Positions 1 through 10,336 of a DNA stretch of 61,255 nt are shown here, piece by piece. The stretch is from Zarea fungicola. Taxonomy: Eukaryota; Ascomycota; Sordariomycetes; Hypocreales; Cordycipitaceae. Both the position numbers and the translations under genes were made by a program. The notes beneath the pieces were generated by a model, which searched no databases, was not told where the DNA came from, and was given only the letters and a program-made list of their open reading frames with translations. The stretch covers positions 1-61,255 of the forward strand of contig FWCC01000074.1 in the NCBI GenBank assembly GCA_900169235.1, written 5' to 3'. Numbering within the stretch: position 1 is the stretch's first letter; every line of letters starts with the position of its first letter.

Positions 1-465
1 TGGGGGCGTGGCACAAGTATACAATAAAACCAATACCCTAATACGGTGTGCCTCCCCGCTATTTACTGCGGTTCTTATTGTTTTGGCCAATTTCCGTGGG
101 CCGAACCCGCCGCCAAATCCACGATGCCAGGCAGACACTCAGCCTCGGCGGGCGGCTGCTGCCTAGTTCATCACCAATATTGGGTGTAAATTGAACAAGA
201 AAAGATACAAAATGACGTAAAAAAAATTCTCGAAAATTACAGGAGAGTAAACTCAAGTTCGGCGTAAAAGGAGGACAATAACGCCGTAGCATCTAAATTG
301 TAAAATGACCAGGTATTTGCGCAAGTGCACCAGAAGAATAGACTTTTGCATCGACTCACATGGCTTGCATGGCGTTGTCCACACATGTCACGAAAATATT
401 TACTTAAAATGGTCGAATTCCCACAAAGCATGAATGGGTCATTCTTTTGAATTTCATTCTTCAAA
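1..465. other. 5' flank without a recognised gene
   Basis: No coding region could be supported here. It is the upstream region of the DUF2828 gene. The first bases (gggggcgtggcaca) recur at about 23,818-23,833, which may be chance or a shared repeat end. Confidence 0.5.
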
Positions 466-2979
466 ATGGCGGCAAATACCGACACGCTCTGGTTTCTCAA
501 GAGCACTCGCCCTGTGCTCTTCCCCCAGCACGAGGCACTCGCACTGTCTCAGCAAGACTTTGACAAATACATTGCCAATGAGCTTAAAAATCATGCCTTC
601 TCTCCATTCAAGTTTGTGGTCCGTGTCGGCGGAGAGACCAAAGCCGAGACTGACGATGGCGAAAAGCGTAACCCCTTCATGGAGGGACTCCATAGACACA
701 ATGTTGACCAGCACATCTTGAACAGAACGGCCGGGCGAGACATGGCAAACAAAACGCTGACCACCAACGGCGATGTCGCGCATGTTTCCACCAATGATGC
801 GCTCGTCGACTTGTTCCATGAATTGACGGATACGGTGGACGGCGGTCGACTCGTCGCGCTGCTGGACGCCGCATGGGCCGAGGACGCTGCTGCCGCGCTC
901 AAAATCATCTTTAATGCCCGCTCCATCCACCTCGGCAAGAGCATGCGCAAGGTGTTTTACAGAGCCGCCGGGTGGCTTGCCCAGAATCACCCGCGCACGC
1001 TGATTGCGAACCTGCCCTGGCTGTGCCGGCCCGTCATTGAGAAGAAGCGGAGGAAGAAGACGGCCAACAAAGAAGCGGACAGTGACTTGGACATTGTTTC
1101 CCTGGACAGCGAAGATGAGGATGATGATGGGAGCCGTTTTGACGTACAGTATGGCGTTTCGCACGGCTACTGGAAGGATTTGCTCAACATGCTGGCCCTG
1201 GCGGTCAATCGGAAGCTAAGTCCCATGCACGACCCGGCCGACGTGCTCAACGTGGAGGATCTAGTGACCAAAAGACTGGCCATATTCAAACGACAGAACG
1301 GCAAGACTCGCAGCACTTGGCGTACGCAGAGAGACATACGGAGGCGGACCCTGCGCATAGTAATCAACCCCGGGAAATTGGAAGAGCTAGCAGGCCAGGC
1401 GCCGGCTGTCCACCCAATAAATTCCAAAAAGGACATGCGCGAGCACCGACACAAGAATGCGACCAACACCTTTGCCTTGGATCCTCTGTACCGCGCACTT
1501 CATCTAGCCGTGGCGAGACTCTTTGCTGAGCAGCTGCGCAGCGACGTCTATGCCCTCCGCCACGGCGACGACACGGCGAAAAAGGCCATTTCACTGTGTG
1601 CCAAATGGGCACCCTCGGATGACCACTTCCACGAGAGGCACACCTTTATCATCAGCTCCATTGCGGAAAGCTTGTACCCGCGCGAGCAGGTCGCCGCCGT
1701 GGACGACGCGACGGATACGCGCGAGGTCTATCTCCGCCACGCCCGCGAACTCTACCGCCGCGACGTCTCGGCGCTGCGCAAGCACCTGGACATCGTGGAG
1801 CGCAAAGTGACAAGCAAGGCGTACGGGGAGATATCCTACACCAAGGTCCCCTCGCTGGCCATGGACGCCCACAAGATGACGTTTATCAAGAAGGACACGG
1901 AGCATTTCGGCGCGTACCTCGACGACGTGGCGAGCGGCAAGGCCAAGACGTCCGGCGCGACGCTGCTTCCCTCGGCGATCATGCGGCAGCTGCGCGAGAT
2001 GAAGGGCTACCCCCAGTTTCCGCACAGGTCCTATGCCTACCCCGGCGGCGACGGGTACGGCGCGCTCTCGGAGTTTGCCATGCAGCACATGGGGCCGCTG
2101 GCCACTATGCAGTACAAGATCAACCTGGCCAACGCGACGCTCCTCGATGGGCAGTGGAAGGCGCTCGTGGCGCGCATGGAGCAGTCCGGGTCACTCGAGT
2201 CGTGCATTGCCATTTGCGACACGTCGGGGAGCATGCTGACCAGGCTGGCCGACGGCGCCACGGCGCTGGACTCGGCCATTGGTCTGTCCATGCTCGTGGC
2301 GGAAGTCACAAAGCCGCCCTTTCGGGGCAGCTTCATTACGTTTTCGACGACACCGAGGATGGTGAGGCTGAAGATGGAGGCGAGCGTGGCGGAGAAGCGG
2401 CTCACCATGGCCAGCAGCAGCTGGCACATGACGACGGATTTTGTGAGCGTCTTTCGCGACCTAATCCTCCCCGTCGCCGTGAAGAATAATATTGCGCCCG
2501 AGGACATGGTCAAGCGCGTGTTTGTCTTTAGCGATATGCAGTTTAACGCCGCGCAGGCAAAGCGCCAGGGTGGTGGTGATGATGGGCAGCAGCAGGGGAT
2601 GATGTGGCAGTCGTCGTACGAGGTCATCAAGGGCCTGTACAAAGAGGCTGGGTATGATGTGCCTGAGCTGGTCTTTTGGGATTTGGCGGGCAAGGCGCAT
2701 GGCGGTGCGGCCGCGAAACCGATCACGGCAGCAGATGTGGGCACTGTGCTGGTGAGCGGGTACTCGCAGGGCATGTTGAAGGTCTTCATGGACGGGGGGT
2801 CGTTCAAAGATGCGGAGAGTGGTGATGATGAGCAAAATGTTGAGATGATGGACGAGGATGGGGATGGGGATGCGGTGATGATCAACGTAGACAAGCGTAG
2901 CAAAACGACGTCCCCGCGGGCACTGGTGGAAAAGGCGATTAGCCATCCGGCGTATAGGATGCTGGCAGTTTATGACTAG
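466..2979 (+). CDS. DUF2828 family protein with von Willebrand A-like domain
   Basis: Single uninterrupted reading frame of 837 residues starting at the ATG at 466, with no intron needed. The sequence matches what I know of the DUF2828 family of fungi and plants: a long alpha-helical N-terminal half, then a C-terminal von Willebrand factor A-like fold. A MIDAS-like DTSGS motif lies near residue 585, followed by a second acidic stretch near the C-terminus. An acidic, Ser/Asp-rich low-complexity insertion lies around residues 200-225 just after a Lys/Arg-rich run, which looks like a disordered linker. The molecular role of DUF2828 is not established; the vWA fold suggests metal-dependent protein binding, and a distant resemblance to TROVE-type RNA-binding proteins has been noted for similar architectures. 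No signal peptide or membrane segment is visible, so it is probably cytosolic or nuclear. Base composition is GC-rich at third positions, unlike the right part of the window. Confidence 0.9.
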   Translation: MAANTDTLWFLKSTRPVLFPQHEALALSQQDFDKYIANELKNHAFSPFKFVVRVGGETKAETDDGEKRNPFMEGLHRHNVDQHILNRTAGRDMANKTLTTNGDVAHVSTNDALVDLFHELTDTVDGGRLVALLDAAWAEDAAAALKIIFNARSIHLGKSMRKVFYRAAGWLAQNHPRTLIANLPWLCRPVIEKKRRKKTANKEADSDLDIVSLDSEDEDDDGSRFDVQYGVSHGYWKDLLNMLALAVNRKLSPMHDPADVLNVEDLVTKRLAIFKRQNGKTRSTWRTQRDIRRRTLRIVINPGKLEELAGQAPAVHPINSKKDMREHRHKNATNTFALDPLYRALHLAVARLFAEQLRSDVYALRHGDDTAKKAISLCAKWAPSDDHFHERHTFIISSIAESLYPREQVAAVDDATDTREVYLRHARELYRRDVSALRKHLDIVERKVTSKAYGEISYTKVPSLAMDAHKMTFIKKDTEHFGAYLDDVASGKAKTSGATLLPSAIMRQLREMKGYPQFPHRSYAYPGGDGYGALSEFAMQHMGPLATMQYKINLANATLLDGQWKALVARMEQSGSLESCIAICDTSGSMLTRLADGATALDSAIGLSMLVAEVTKPPFRGSFITFSTTPRMVRLKMEASVAEKRLTMASSSWHMTTDFVSVFRDLILPVAVKNNIAPEDMVKRVFVFSDMQFNAAQAKRQGGGDDGQQQGMMWQSSYEVIKGLYKEAGYDVPELVFWDLAGKAHGGAAAKPITAADVGTVLVSGYSQGMLKVFMDGGSFKDAESGDDEQNVEMMDEDGDGDAVMINVDKRSKTTSPRALVEKAISHPAYRMLAVYD

Positions 2980-5804
2980 TTGATCTTTTATGTAAGTTTT
3001 TTTCCTTTGTTAAAATCGCTGCTACAATATCTTCATTCGCCTCATTCTACCGTCTACTTTGGTTTCACGAACTCGTAGGCTGACCAGTGTATGGTGTGAA
3101 TTTCTGGAAAGCAGTAACAATCATTCATCAAAAATAGGTGTGGAAGATACTTTGAGTGGTTTTCACATCTGTTGTACCATGTTTTACTACTTCTACATCT
3201 GCTCTGTCACGCTTCGTTGCGAAACTGCGAAACGGCTTATTGCGCAGTCTTCAACGAAGCCGGTCGTAAGCTTCATCACGACAGTACGCCACATACAAGA
3301 AAATACAGTCAGTACAGCAAGTAAAAATCAGTGTAAAGGAAAAAGGTCCGAGAGCGCCAGAAACAACTTTGGACTCCAGTGTCAATGCGAAAGGTTACCC
3401 GAGCGGCCCCATCACAACCCACTTTGCCCGATAACCAGACGGGCAATGCCATGTGCTCCGGAGGAGTCATGGGAATATGCATCTCTGCGGCTTTCGCAGG
3501 CCAAAAATCGTAGACTACCTAATTTCTATATCTACATGCTGCTGTCAGTGGAGTCCTGGCACAGTCATGCTGGGTACAGTCATGAGTCTGGAAACAGACA
3601 GGGCAAGTGTGGCAGCATTAGAGTTGAAGACCCCCGATAAACACCGGTGACTCCGTCGTAAGCCAGTCCCGTTGTATTAAGTTCATGATCGAAAAATCTC
3701 GGTAAGTGCTGTGTGTGATCTGTATTGCAGAGCCGCCACGTGCTGACCACGAGATCTGCCAACAACGCAATCTACAGTTGGCAGGGCCAGGTGGTCAAGC
3801 GTACGGGTGTCGCAGCCGTGACAAGCTGACATTTATTACCCATCAATGCATGACAACTCCAAACTAAATTGACCGAGTTGGGGCTGGAGCTAGGTCGCAA
3901 TTAATGCTATCGGGTAGCAGTACGTAAACTTGAGAATGCTGCATGTATGGCGCATCCTTTCCTTCCCCTGGCCGTTCAACAGATGAGGCGAAATGGTTGC
4001 CAAGCCAATCCATCAAGGCTAGAATGATAGGGTATCTGCGACAGTCAGATGTGCACGAAACACTATATTAAGCTACTGATAATTAACCACACCACCCGTC
4101 TTCACGGTGCTACCTAGTGACGCACAGTACCGCGACATCGATACAAGGAAAGTTGGGACGACAAACCATCCTAGGCTTTGCCAAGGACTTTGCGGAAAAA
4201 CTCACAATTCGTGGAAGCCTGTCGAACCTCAAGCGCACGGGCAGTTAGAGTAACTTCATGGATTGGCAGCGATCAGTCAATTGATTCTTACCTTCTAGAA
4301 GGAATGCCACGAATCATGAAATATGTTGTCCCAGCGTAACACCCGGAAGTCGTCTGCCACCCGCACCTCCTTAAAGTGGCAGGTAGCCAATAGCCCGCCA
4401 AACTCTATTACATGGTGTGCCATTGTCACCATATTTGTGACGAATGGTATTTTTTTTTTTTTTTTTTTAAATTGTGAGTCGACATTTTGATGGGCGGCGG
4501 AAGTTTTGGATTGTCTCAGTACGCGTCTTGGTTGCCACACAGGCTTGTCTCAAAGTGGCTGGATCCCGACATAGTGGCAACTCACCACCAGCACTGGCAT
4601 GTAACTTTTTTCCCCAGCCTGGTTCGTTTTCTCACTCATCTGTACATTCGATGTTGATCAATCTGTTGCGAGATTAGAGCTAATGGCGTTTTGTTTTTCC
4701 AATCTACCCACCTCGCCTTTCGCAGCACGGCGAGTCATCTGGCAACCACTGGCGACCAATAGCCTTCGCCACCAAGTCTTGGGCAGATTGACGTGGACCT
4801 CTATCCGCTCTTTAGACATCGCCTCAGGCCCGATTTAGCAGGCGGATATGGTGGAGTCTGCCGACCGAGAACCGGCGCCAAAGCAATGTCCCGCCAATAA
4901 AATTATCTATTCTTATGCAAAAGGGTTTGCAGACATTTGTAGCGTTGGCACATTGAGATATAGACTGCTATTATACACGAATTGATGCTCAAGTAATTAG
5001 AGTATAGCTATTTACAGTGTATTCTAGCAACTCATTATAGGGCAGTTAGCAGCTATTTATAGGCAGTTGGTTAATTATACGGCGTTTTGTCAGCCATTCT
5101 TCGATGAAGTTTATACTACCTTCTAGGGTAGGAGGATAAGTTAGCCGGATGATGAATTCGGCCGCCCATAGCCAAGAGTCGCCACGATCACAGCCACCAT
5201 TACACCCACATTGCGGGAGCTAGGATGAAAAGCTTGACAGAAACCCACTACTCCGCTATCAGGACGCATATGTGGCAGTTCTGCTCTCTAATTGGGTCGC
5301 CTGGGTCACCGACTCGCTCCCTTTCCAATCAGCCCCTCAGGTACACCTTCCTAATTGCTACTGGTACGGCTATTTAGGTTTTTGGCCACGGGGTCGTGAA
5401 TAACAACAGAACGATGGAACGATGGAAGAATCACATCAGCATACCTGCCTAATTTACTACTGGCACAGCTATTAAGTTTTGAGCACAGAGGCTGTAAATA
5501 GCAACAAGAAAGATGGGACCAAAGCGTGCCGCGTTAACCAACAAAATCTTACTTTTTTGGCCAAGTTGGCAATGACTGCTCACCGAACCCTGGCACGGCA
5601 TGGCATGCTCTGACTAGGCGCCTTCACCATGCTATGTATGCCCTTGCAAGCTTGCGCGGACAGTTTCGTTGCAATTCCAAAGACCCGATTTTCTTGTCTT
5701 GAATAAAGCTCAGTGGAATCCTCAAGCCGAACTCTGGTTCCTATTCTCTCATCCTGTCGCAGAGAGTGAGACTGTCTCAGATAACTTCACTAAAGCCAAC
5801 AAGC
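2980..5804. other. Intergenic region, 2.8 kb, no gene recognised
   Basis: No open frame resembles a real protein. A 19-base T tract lies at 4450-4468. The right part (5,100-5,800) is the presumed promoter and leader of the downstream Prm10-like gene. Nothing else is supported. Confidence 0.5.
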
Positions 5805-8483
5805 ATGGCGACATCTACCGACGATACTACCAGCCCACCCTCTTCTGCAAATGGCAGCGAATCCGTCACCAGAGCGAAGAACAGTGTTGGCTGCCACTCC
5901 ACCAGCCAGAGCTTATGTGGCCTCAAAGACTCCGCCGTCTCAGTGAGAGATGAAATTTGCCAGCACTCCAACTCTACCGTGCAAGGAACGCCGCGGCATG
6001 AGGCCCCAGGGTCTTTCGGACTCCGCATTACACTACCGGAGATTTTGTCGGAGGGGGACCGTCAAATTTCGCCCACTGACAAAAGTCAACGGGATGCATC
6101 AATACTACCAAGTGAAAGTACACAAAATTCATCCGCTGCGCAGACGCTGCATCTCCTTCAGCCCCCGAGACCAGTCTTGCGACGCAATTGCGGCTATGAT
6201 ACAGCCAAGGAACGCGAAGAGGCAGACCTGGCAGAGGAGATAGCCAGCCAAAGAAAAGTCAAGTCAATTACCGAAGCGCATCATCGAGCAAATAGTCTAC
6301 CAATGTCTATTGGCGGGTATTCTGGCCCGGTGTCGGGACAAGACTTGGTTGAGCTCGACGCTACATTCCAGTCGCAGCTGGAGCACTCGGAAGAGTGGCT
6401 GGGCCACGATGATATCAAGACTCCTCCTGCCACTTCACACATTCGACAACTCACCCCGCACTCATCCCAGCTACAAGACATGGACAAACTTGATGTCGCA
6501 GAATCACTAGCATTGTCTCAGAACGCCAGAGCTACCAAGTTTGACTTCTTTCATAAGCACCATAAGTCTACGAGCTCTGGCACTTCTACACCCATCCTCG
6601 AAGCCCAAGACCATGTGCCTTGCCCACCCAAGTGTCGCGGTGGAATACTCTCATCACTGCTAAAGCTCTACCAAGATGATAGAGGACAAACCAATAGTTG
6701 TGCATTCGAATCTACAACAAGAACCCCCGCCATGTCACCGCAACCATCACCCGACTCTACACGCCCATCGTCAGCTGGAAGCAGCCGATCGCGACCTACC
6801 AGTGGTTCGTTCAGCTATCATAAATCTCATTCATCGACGTCTTCATTATCCCTAACGAATCTTCTCAAGTCATCTTCCATGCTTGCTGCCCCCCTCACCC
6901 GTCGAATATCCGATCAATGGGACACCAAGATGGGTGGCAAGACCATGAAGCCGAAGAAGGAGCAGCCTCGAATCACAGTTCATATCGAATGCATCCTCGC
7001 CCGCCACCGCTATCTCCTGCAGTTATGTCGAGCATTAATGTTGTATGGCGCGCCAACCCACCGGCTCGAAGAGTACATGGCCAAGTCCGCTCGCGTCCTC
7101 GAAATCGAATGCCAATTTCTCTATCTTCCGTCTTGCATGATTGTATCCTTCGATGACAGCGCTACGCATACGACTGAGGTCAAGCTGGTCAGAGTACCGC
7201 CAGGGCTCGACTTGGGAAAGCTTCGAGATGTACACAACATCTACAAATTTGTTGTCCACGACAAACTCGGTGTGGAGGAAGCGACGAGGCAGCTAGATGA
7301 AGTAATAGCATGCGAGGGCAAGTTTCCCACCTGGTTTAGAGTCGTCATGTTTGGTTTCGCCTCGGCTACAGTTGCTCCCTTTGCCTTTGAAGGCCGCTGG
7401 ATTGACATGCCCTTTGCCTTCATCCTCGGATGCATTGTCGGCATTCTTCAACTTGTTTTTGCACCTAGCAACCAGCTGTTTGCACACGTTTTTGAGGTTT
7501 CTGCATCCATCATTACCTCATTCCTCGCCCGCGGATTCGGCTCGATAAATAACGGAGAAGTCTTTTGTTTTTCCGCTCTCGCTCAAAGCAGTATTGCCTT
7601 GATTCTCCCCGGTTACATTGTTCTCTGCGCCTCGCTCGAGATTCAAAGTCACAACCTTGTTGCAGGAAGTGTTCGCATGGTGTATGCAATGATTTACACA
7701 CTATTTCTCGGTTATGGAATCACCATTGGAGCCACCTTGTATGGTATGATGGACTCGAATGCCGCCAGTCAGACACACTGCCAAGCACCACTCGACCGCA
7801 ACTGGAACCTGTTTTTCGTCCCTTCTTTCACGCTATGTCTATGCATCGTCAACCAAGCCAAGTGGAGGCAGATCCCCGCCATGCTCGTCATGTCTCTGGC
7901 AGGCTTTGTCGTGAACAGCTACACCGGTCGCTATTTCAAGGGCGGTGGTGGGCAAATCTCCAACATGCTGGGTGCATTGACTGTGGGTATCTTGGCGAAT
8001 CTGTATTCCCGGCTCGGTCGCCATGCGGACAACTTTTGCCTGGACGTTCGCGACTGGTGGAGGAAGAATGTGACGAGGCGGTATTTTTCGAGGCGCTCGA
8101 ACAAGTCCGACTTATGGACCGGAACGATTTCTGATGACGAATCGGCGACGGCCGAAAGTATTAAAAACGAGAAGCTAGAAAGTCGCCGCATGGTTGGGTA
8201 CAGCCTTGCAGCAGCAGCCATGTTGCCCGCCATTTTCGTGCAAGTTCCTTCTGGTCTGGCTGCGGGCGGCTCCCTGCTTGCGGGCATTACATCCGCGAAT
8301 GAAGCGACGGGCAACAAGACCATCTCCACGTCGGGAGCGAGCCTGGGTGGCGTGGACAGCACTGCTTTTAATGTTTTATTAATGGTTGTCCAAGTCGCCA
8401 TCAGTCTTAGTGTCGGACTCTTTATGAGTGCCCTCATCGTGTACCCTCTTGGTAAAAGGCGCAGTGGTCTTTTCAGCTTCTGA
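5805..8483 (+). CDS. Prm10-like ThrE/DUF1212 membrane protein (putative Thr/Ser exporter)
   Basis: An 892-residue protein if started at the ATG at 5805 (GCATGG context); the open frame extends 13 codons further up but without an ATG. The first 390 or so residues are Ser/Pro/Thr-rich and look disordered. After about residue 395 comes the ThrE N-terminal soluble domain, recognisable from its RYLLQLCRALMLYGAPTHR-like segment. Then follow two sets of about five hydrophobic helices separated by a charged loop, the pattern of fused ThrE and ThrB/C-type domains. This is the architecture of Saccharomyces Prm10 (pheromone-regulated membrane protein 10) and its filamentous-fungal homologues; bacterial ThrE exports threonine and serine. 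The substrate in fungi is not proven. It has no intron and appears intact. It lies in the core-like left part of the window. Confidence 0.9.
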   Translation: MATSTDDTTSPPSSANGSESVTRAKNSVGCHSTSQSLCGLKDSAVSVRDEICQHSNSTVQGTPRHEAPGSFGLRITLPEILSEGDRQISPTDKSQRDASILPSESTQNSSAAQTLHLLQPPRPVLRRNCGYDTAKEREEADLAEEIASQRKVKSITEAHHRANSLPMSIGGYSGPVSGQDLVELDATFQSQLEHSEEWLGHDDIKTPPATSHIRQLTPHSSQLQDMDKLDVAESLALSQNARATKFDFFHKHHKSTSSGTSTPILEAQDHVPCPPKCRGGILSSLLKLYQDDRGQTNSCAFESTTRTPAMSPQPSPDSTRPSSAGSSRSRPTSGSFSYHKSHSSTSSLSLTNLLKSSSMLAAPLTRRISDQWDTKMGGKTMKPKKEQPRITVHIECILARHRYLLQLCRALMLYGAPTHRLEEYMAKSARVLEIECQFLYLPSCMIVSFDDSATHTTEVKLVRVPPGLDLGKLRDVHNIYKFVVHDKLGVEEATRQLDEVIACEGKFPTWFRVVMFGFASATVAPFAFEGRWIDMPFAFILGCIVGILQLVFAPSNQLFAHVFEVSASIITSFLARGFGSINNGEVFCFSALAQSSIALILPGYIVLCASLEIQSHNLVAGSVRMVYAMIYTLFLGYGITIGATLYGMMDSNAASQTHCQAPLDRNWNLFFVPSFTLCLCIVNQAKWRQIPAMLVMSLAGFVVNSYTGRYFKGGGGQISNMLGALTVGILANLYSRLGRHADNFCLDVRDWWRKNVTRRYFSRRSNKSDLWTGTISDDESATAESIKNEKLESRRMVGYSLAAAAMLPAIFVQVPSGLAAGGSLLAGITSANEATGNKTISTSGASLGGVDSTAFNVLLMVVQVAISLSVGLFMSALIVYPLGKRRSGLFSF

Positions 8484-10336
8484 GAAACATATCGCTTCGA
8501 GGATCATGTAGTAGAGGACAAAGTGGAGGGAGGGGGAACCATTTCATGGCGTTTTGATTATTCATTTTTTGGGCGAAAAATCACACGAGAAGCAAACAAG
8601 CGTTTACGATTTTTTGAGATTTAATTTCTTTCCTTCATCATGACAAAAGACTTGATCCTGCACGGCGATTGCTTGGCAACAGGCACGCCATGCTCGCAAA
8701 ACTTTTAGAAATAGACATATTTAATGACACCCGTTTCAGTTGATCAGTAATGCAGCTTCGTCTTGACCATCTCCATCCCGGCCACCCTTTCCTACCACAA
8801 ACAAGTAGATGTATATGCTAGACCTAGCTCGGACACTGAAAAGCTTGGCTGCAGATTGAATACGATCTATGACACTAGTTATGGAGTCACGGCCATCGCC
8901 AAGAATAACGGGCCAACTGGCTAACACCACGGCAGGGGCCTCTCAATTCTGGCTCGTTTTGCCCTTGTGTTTTCCCCTCTCTTTATTTCCTGGCTAGGTG
9001 CCTCCAATTGGATTGCATCAACACGGGGAGGGAGCTATCCCAAAGGAGACAGCATGTGAGACATGAGCTCCTCAGCTAGCTCCCTGGTGAGCACAGCATG
9101 AAGCCATCAAGAATGCAACCTACCGTCTTGACCCCTTTCGATGAACACCAGCAGGAATGTGTCTCGATTGGCGCAAGCCACCTGCAGGATGAGATCAAGC
9201 TGCTGGAATCCTTGGACCACTTTTCTTTTTCTATATCGCCTTCATCGGAGATTTTGGTACGTGGCCATTTCGGGGACTAGATGGCACCGACGGACCAGTT
9301 GCTTGATGTTGTCTGCACTCTGCTGTTGTCGCTGCTGGCGATTGTGCGATTCCTCTTCGATTGGATAAATTCAGCCCCAGTCTCACACGACACGATTCTT
9401 CTTTCCGCTGCTTCTAGCAAAAAAAAAAAAAAGGTTACCTTGGTAGTGGAAACGAGACTCCTCATATCGACAACTGTTAGCTGGAGACAATGACACAAAA
9501 AGTGCTTGTCGCCTCACACACTAAGACTTTTGGTTAGTCGAGCCAGTCCAAGATCTAGATGCTGCAGAGGCACCGTCGCAAGGTGACTCGTCGTGCGCAC
9601 GATTTATGGTCCGCCACGAAATATAATATGACTCTTTTGGCGGGAGAAGGCCCAGAACCAAAAAAAACATTCCAGTCAAACACCGTGCCCAGGGAGAGGA
9701 TTTAACTCGACGGACCTCGCTACACACAAAGAGTGTGCTACGTCGAAACATTTTTGCCGGCGCGGAGATTACTTTATTCTCCTCCTTCATAACTCAGGAA
9801 TGTTGAATTTTTCCTTTTGAACCTGATCCAGGTTAGTAGCCTACGCGGAGTAAGGCTGGGGGTTGTTGCATAAGACTATGTGACGCAGAGGATAACGAGA
9901 CTGAGACGACTGAGACCTGCAGAAAGATGAAACTCGCCAAGTTGCTGGGCATGGTTCAAGAGGCGTTACACAATAGAAAATTGAACGCAAATCATTCTTA
10001 GTGACAGACCGGATGAGCCGGGAAGCCAGGCGGCTCGGTTCTAGGCCAATGAAGTAATAACCTATGAATGGAGGTGTCTTATATGCCCCCCGATGTCGGG
10101 ATGGCGTGAAAGTGAAGCAAGCGAATGCTACGATTATCGAACCATTGGCCTCCTCTTGGGATAATCCCAATAACAACGCGGCTGGAACCGTTGCTCTCGG
10201 CAGATAGAGGTGCATTGCAATTGGACAATCAGGGGCACGTCGCTGCAGGGAAGACCATGTAGAATACGGAAATGCATCATATATACTGTATTAATCTGCT
10301 GCCTAATTTTATATTTGCAAAAAAAAACCGTCTAGT
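8484..10336. other. Intergenic region between convergent genes
   Basis: Contains the 3' ends of the Prm10-like gene and, on the other strand, of the ABC transporter. A 14-base A tract lies at 9419-9432. No coding region or RNA gene could be supported. Confidence 0.5.

Noticed and set aside
454..1164. Minus-strand 236-residue open frame
   Set aside because: Lies fully antisense to the DUF2828 gene and shows no domain; shadow of GC-rich coding sequence.
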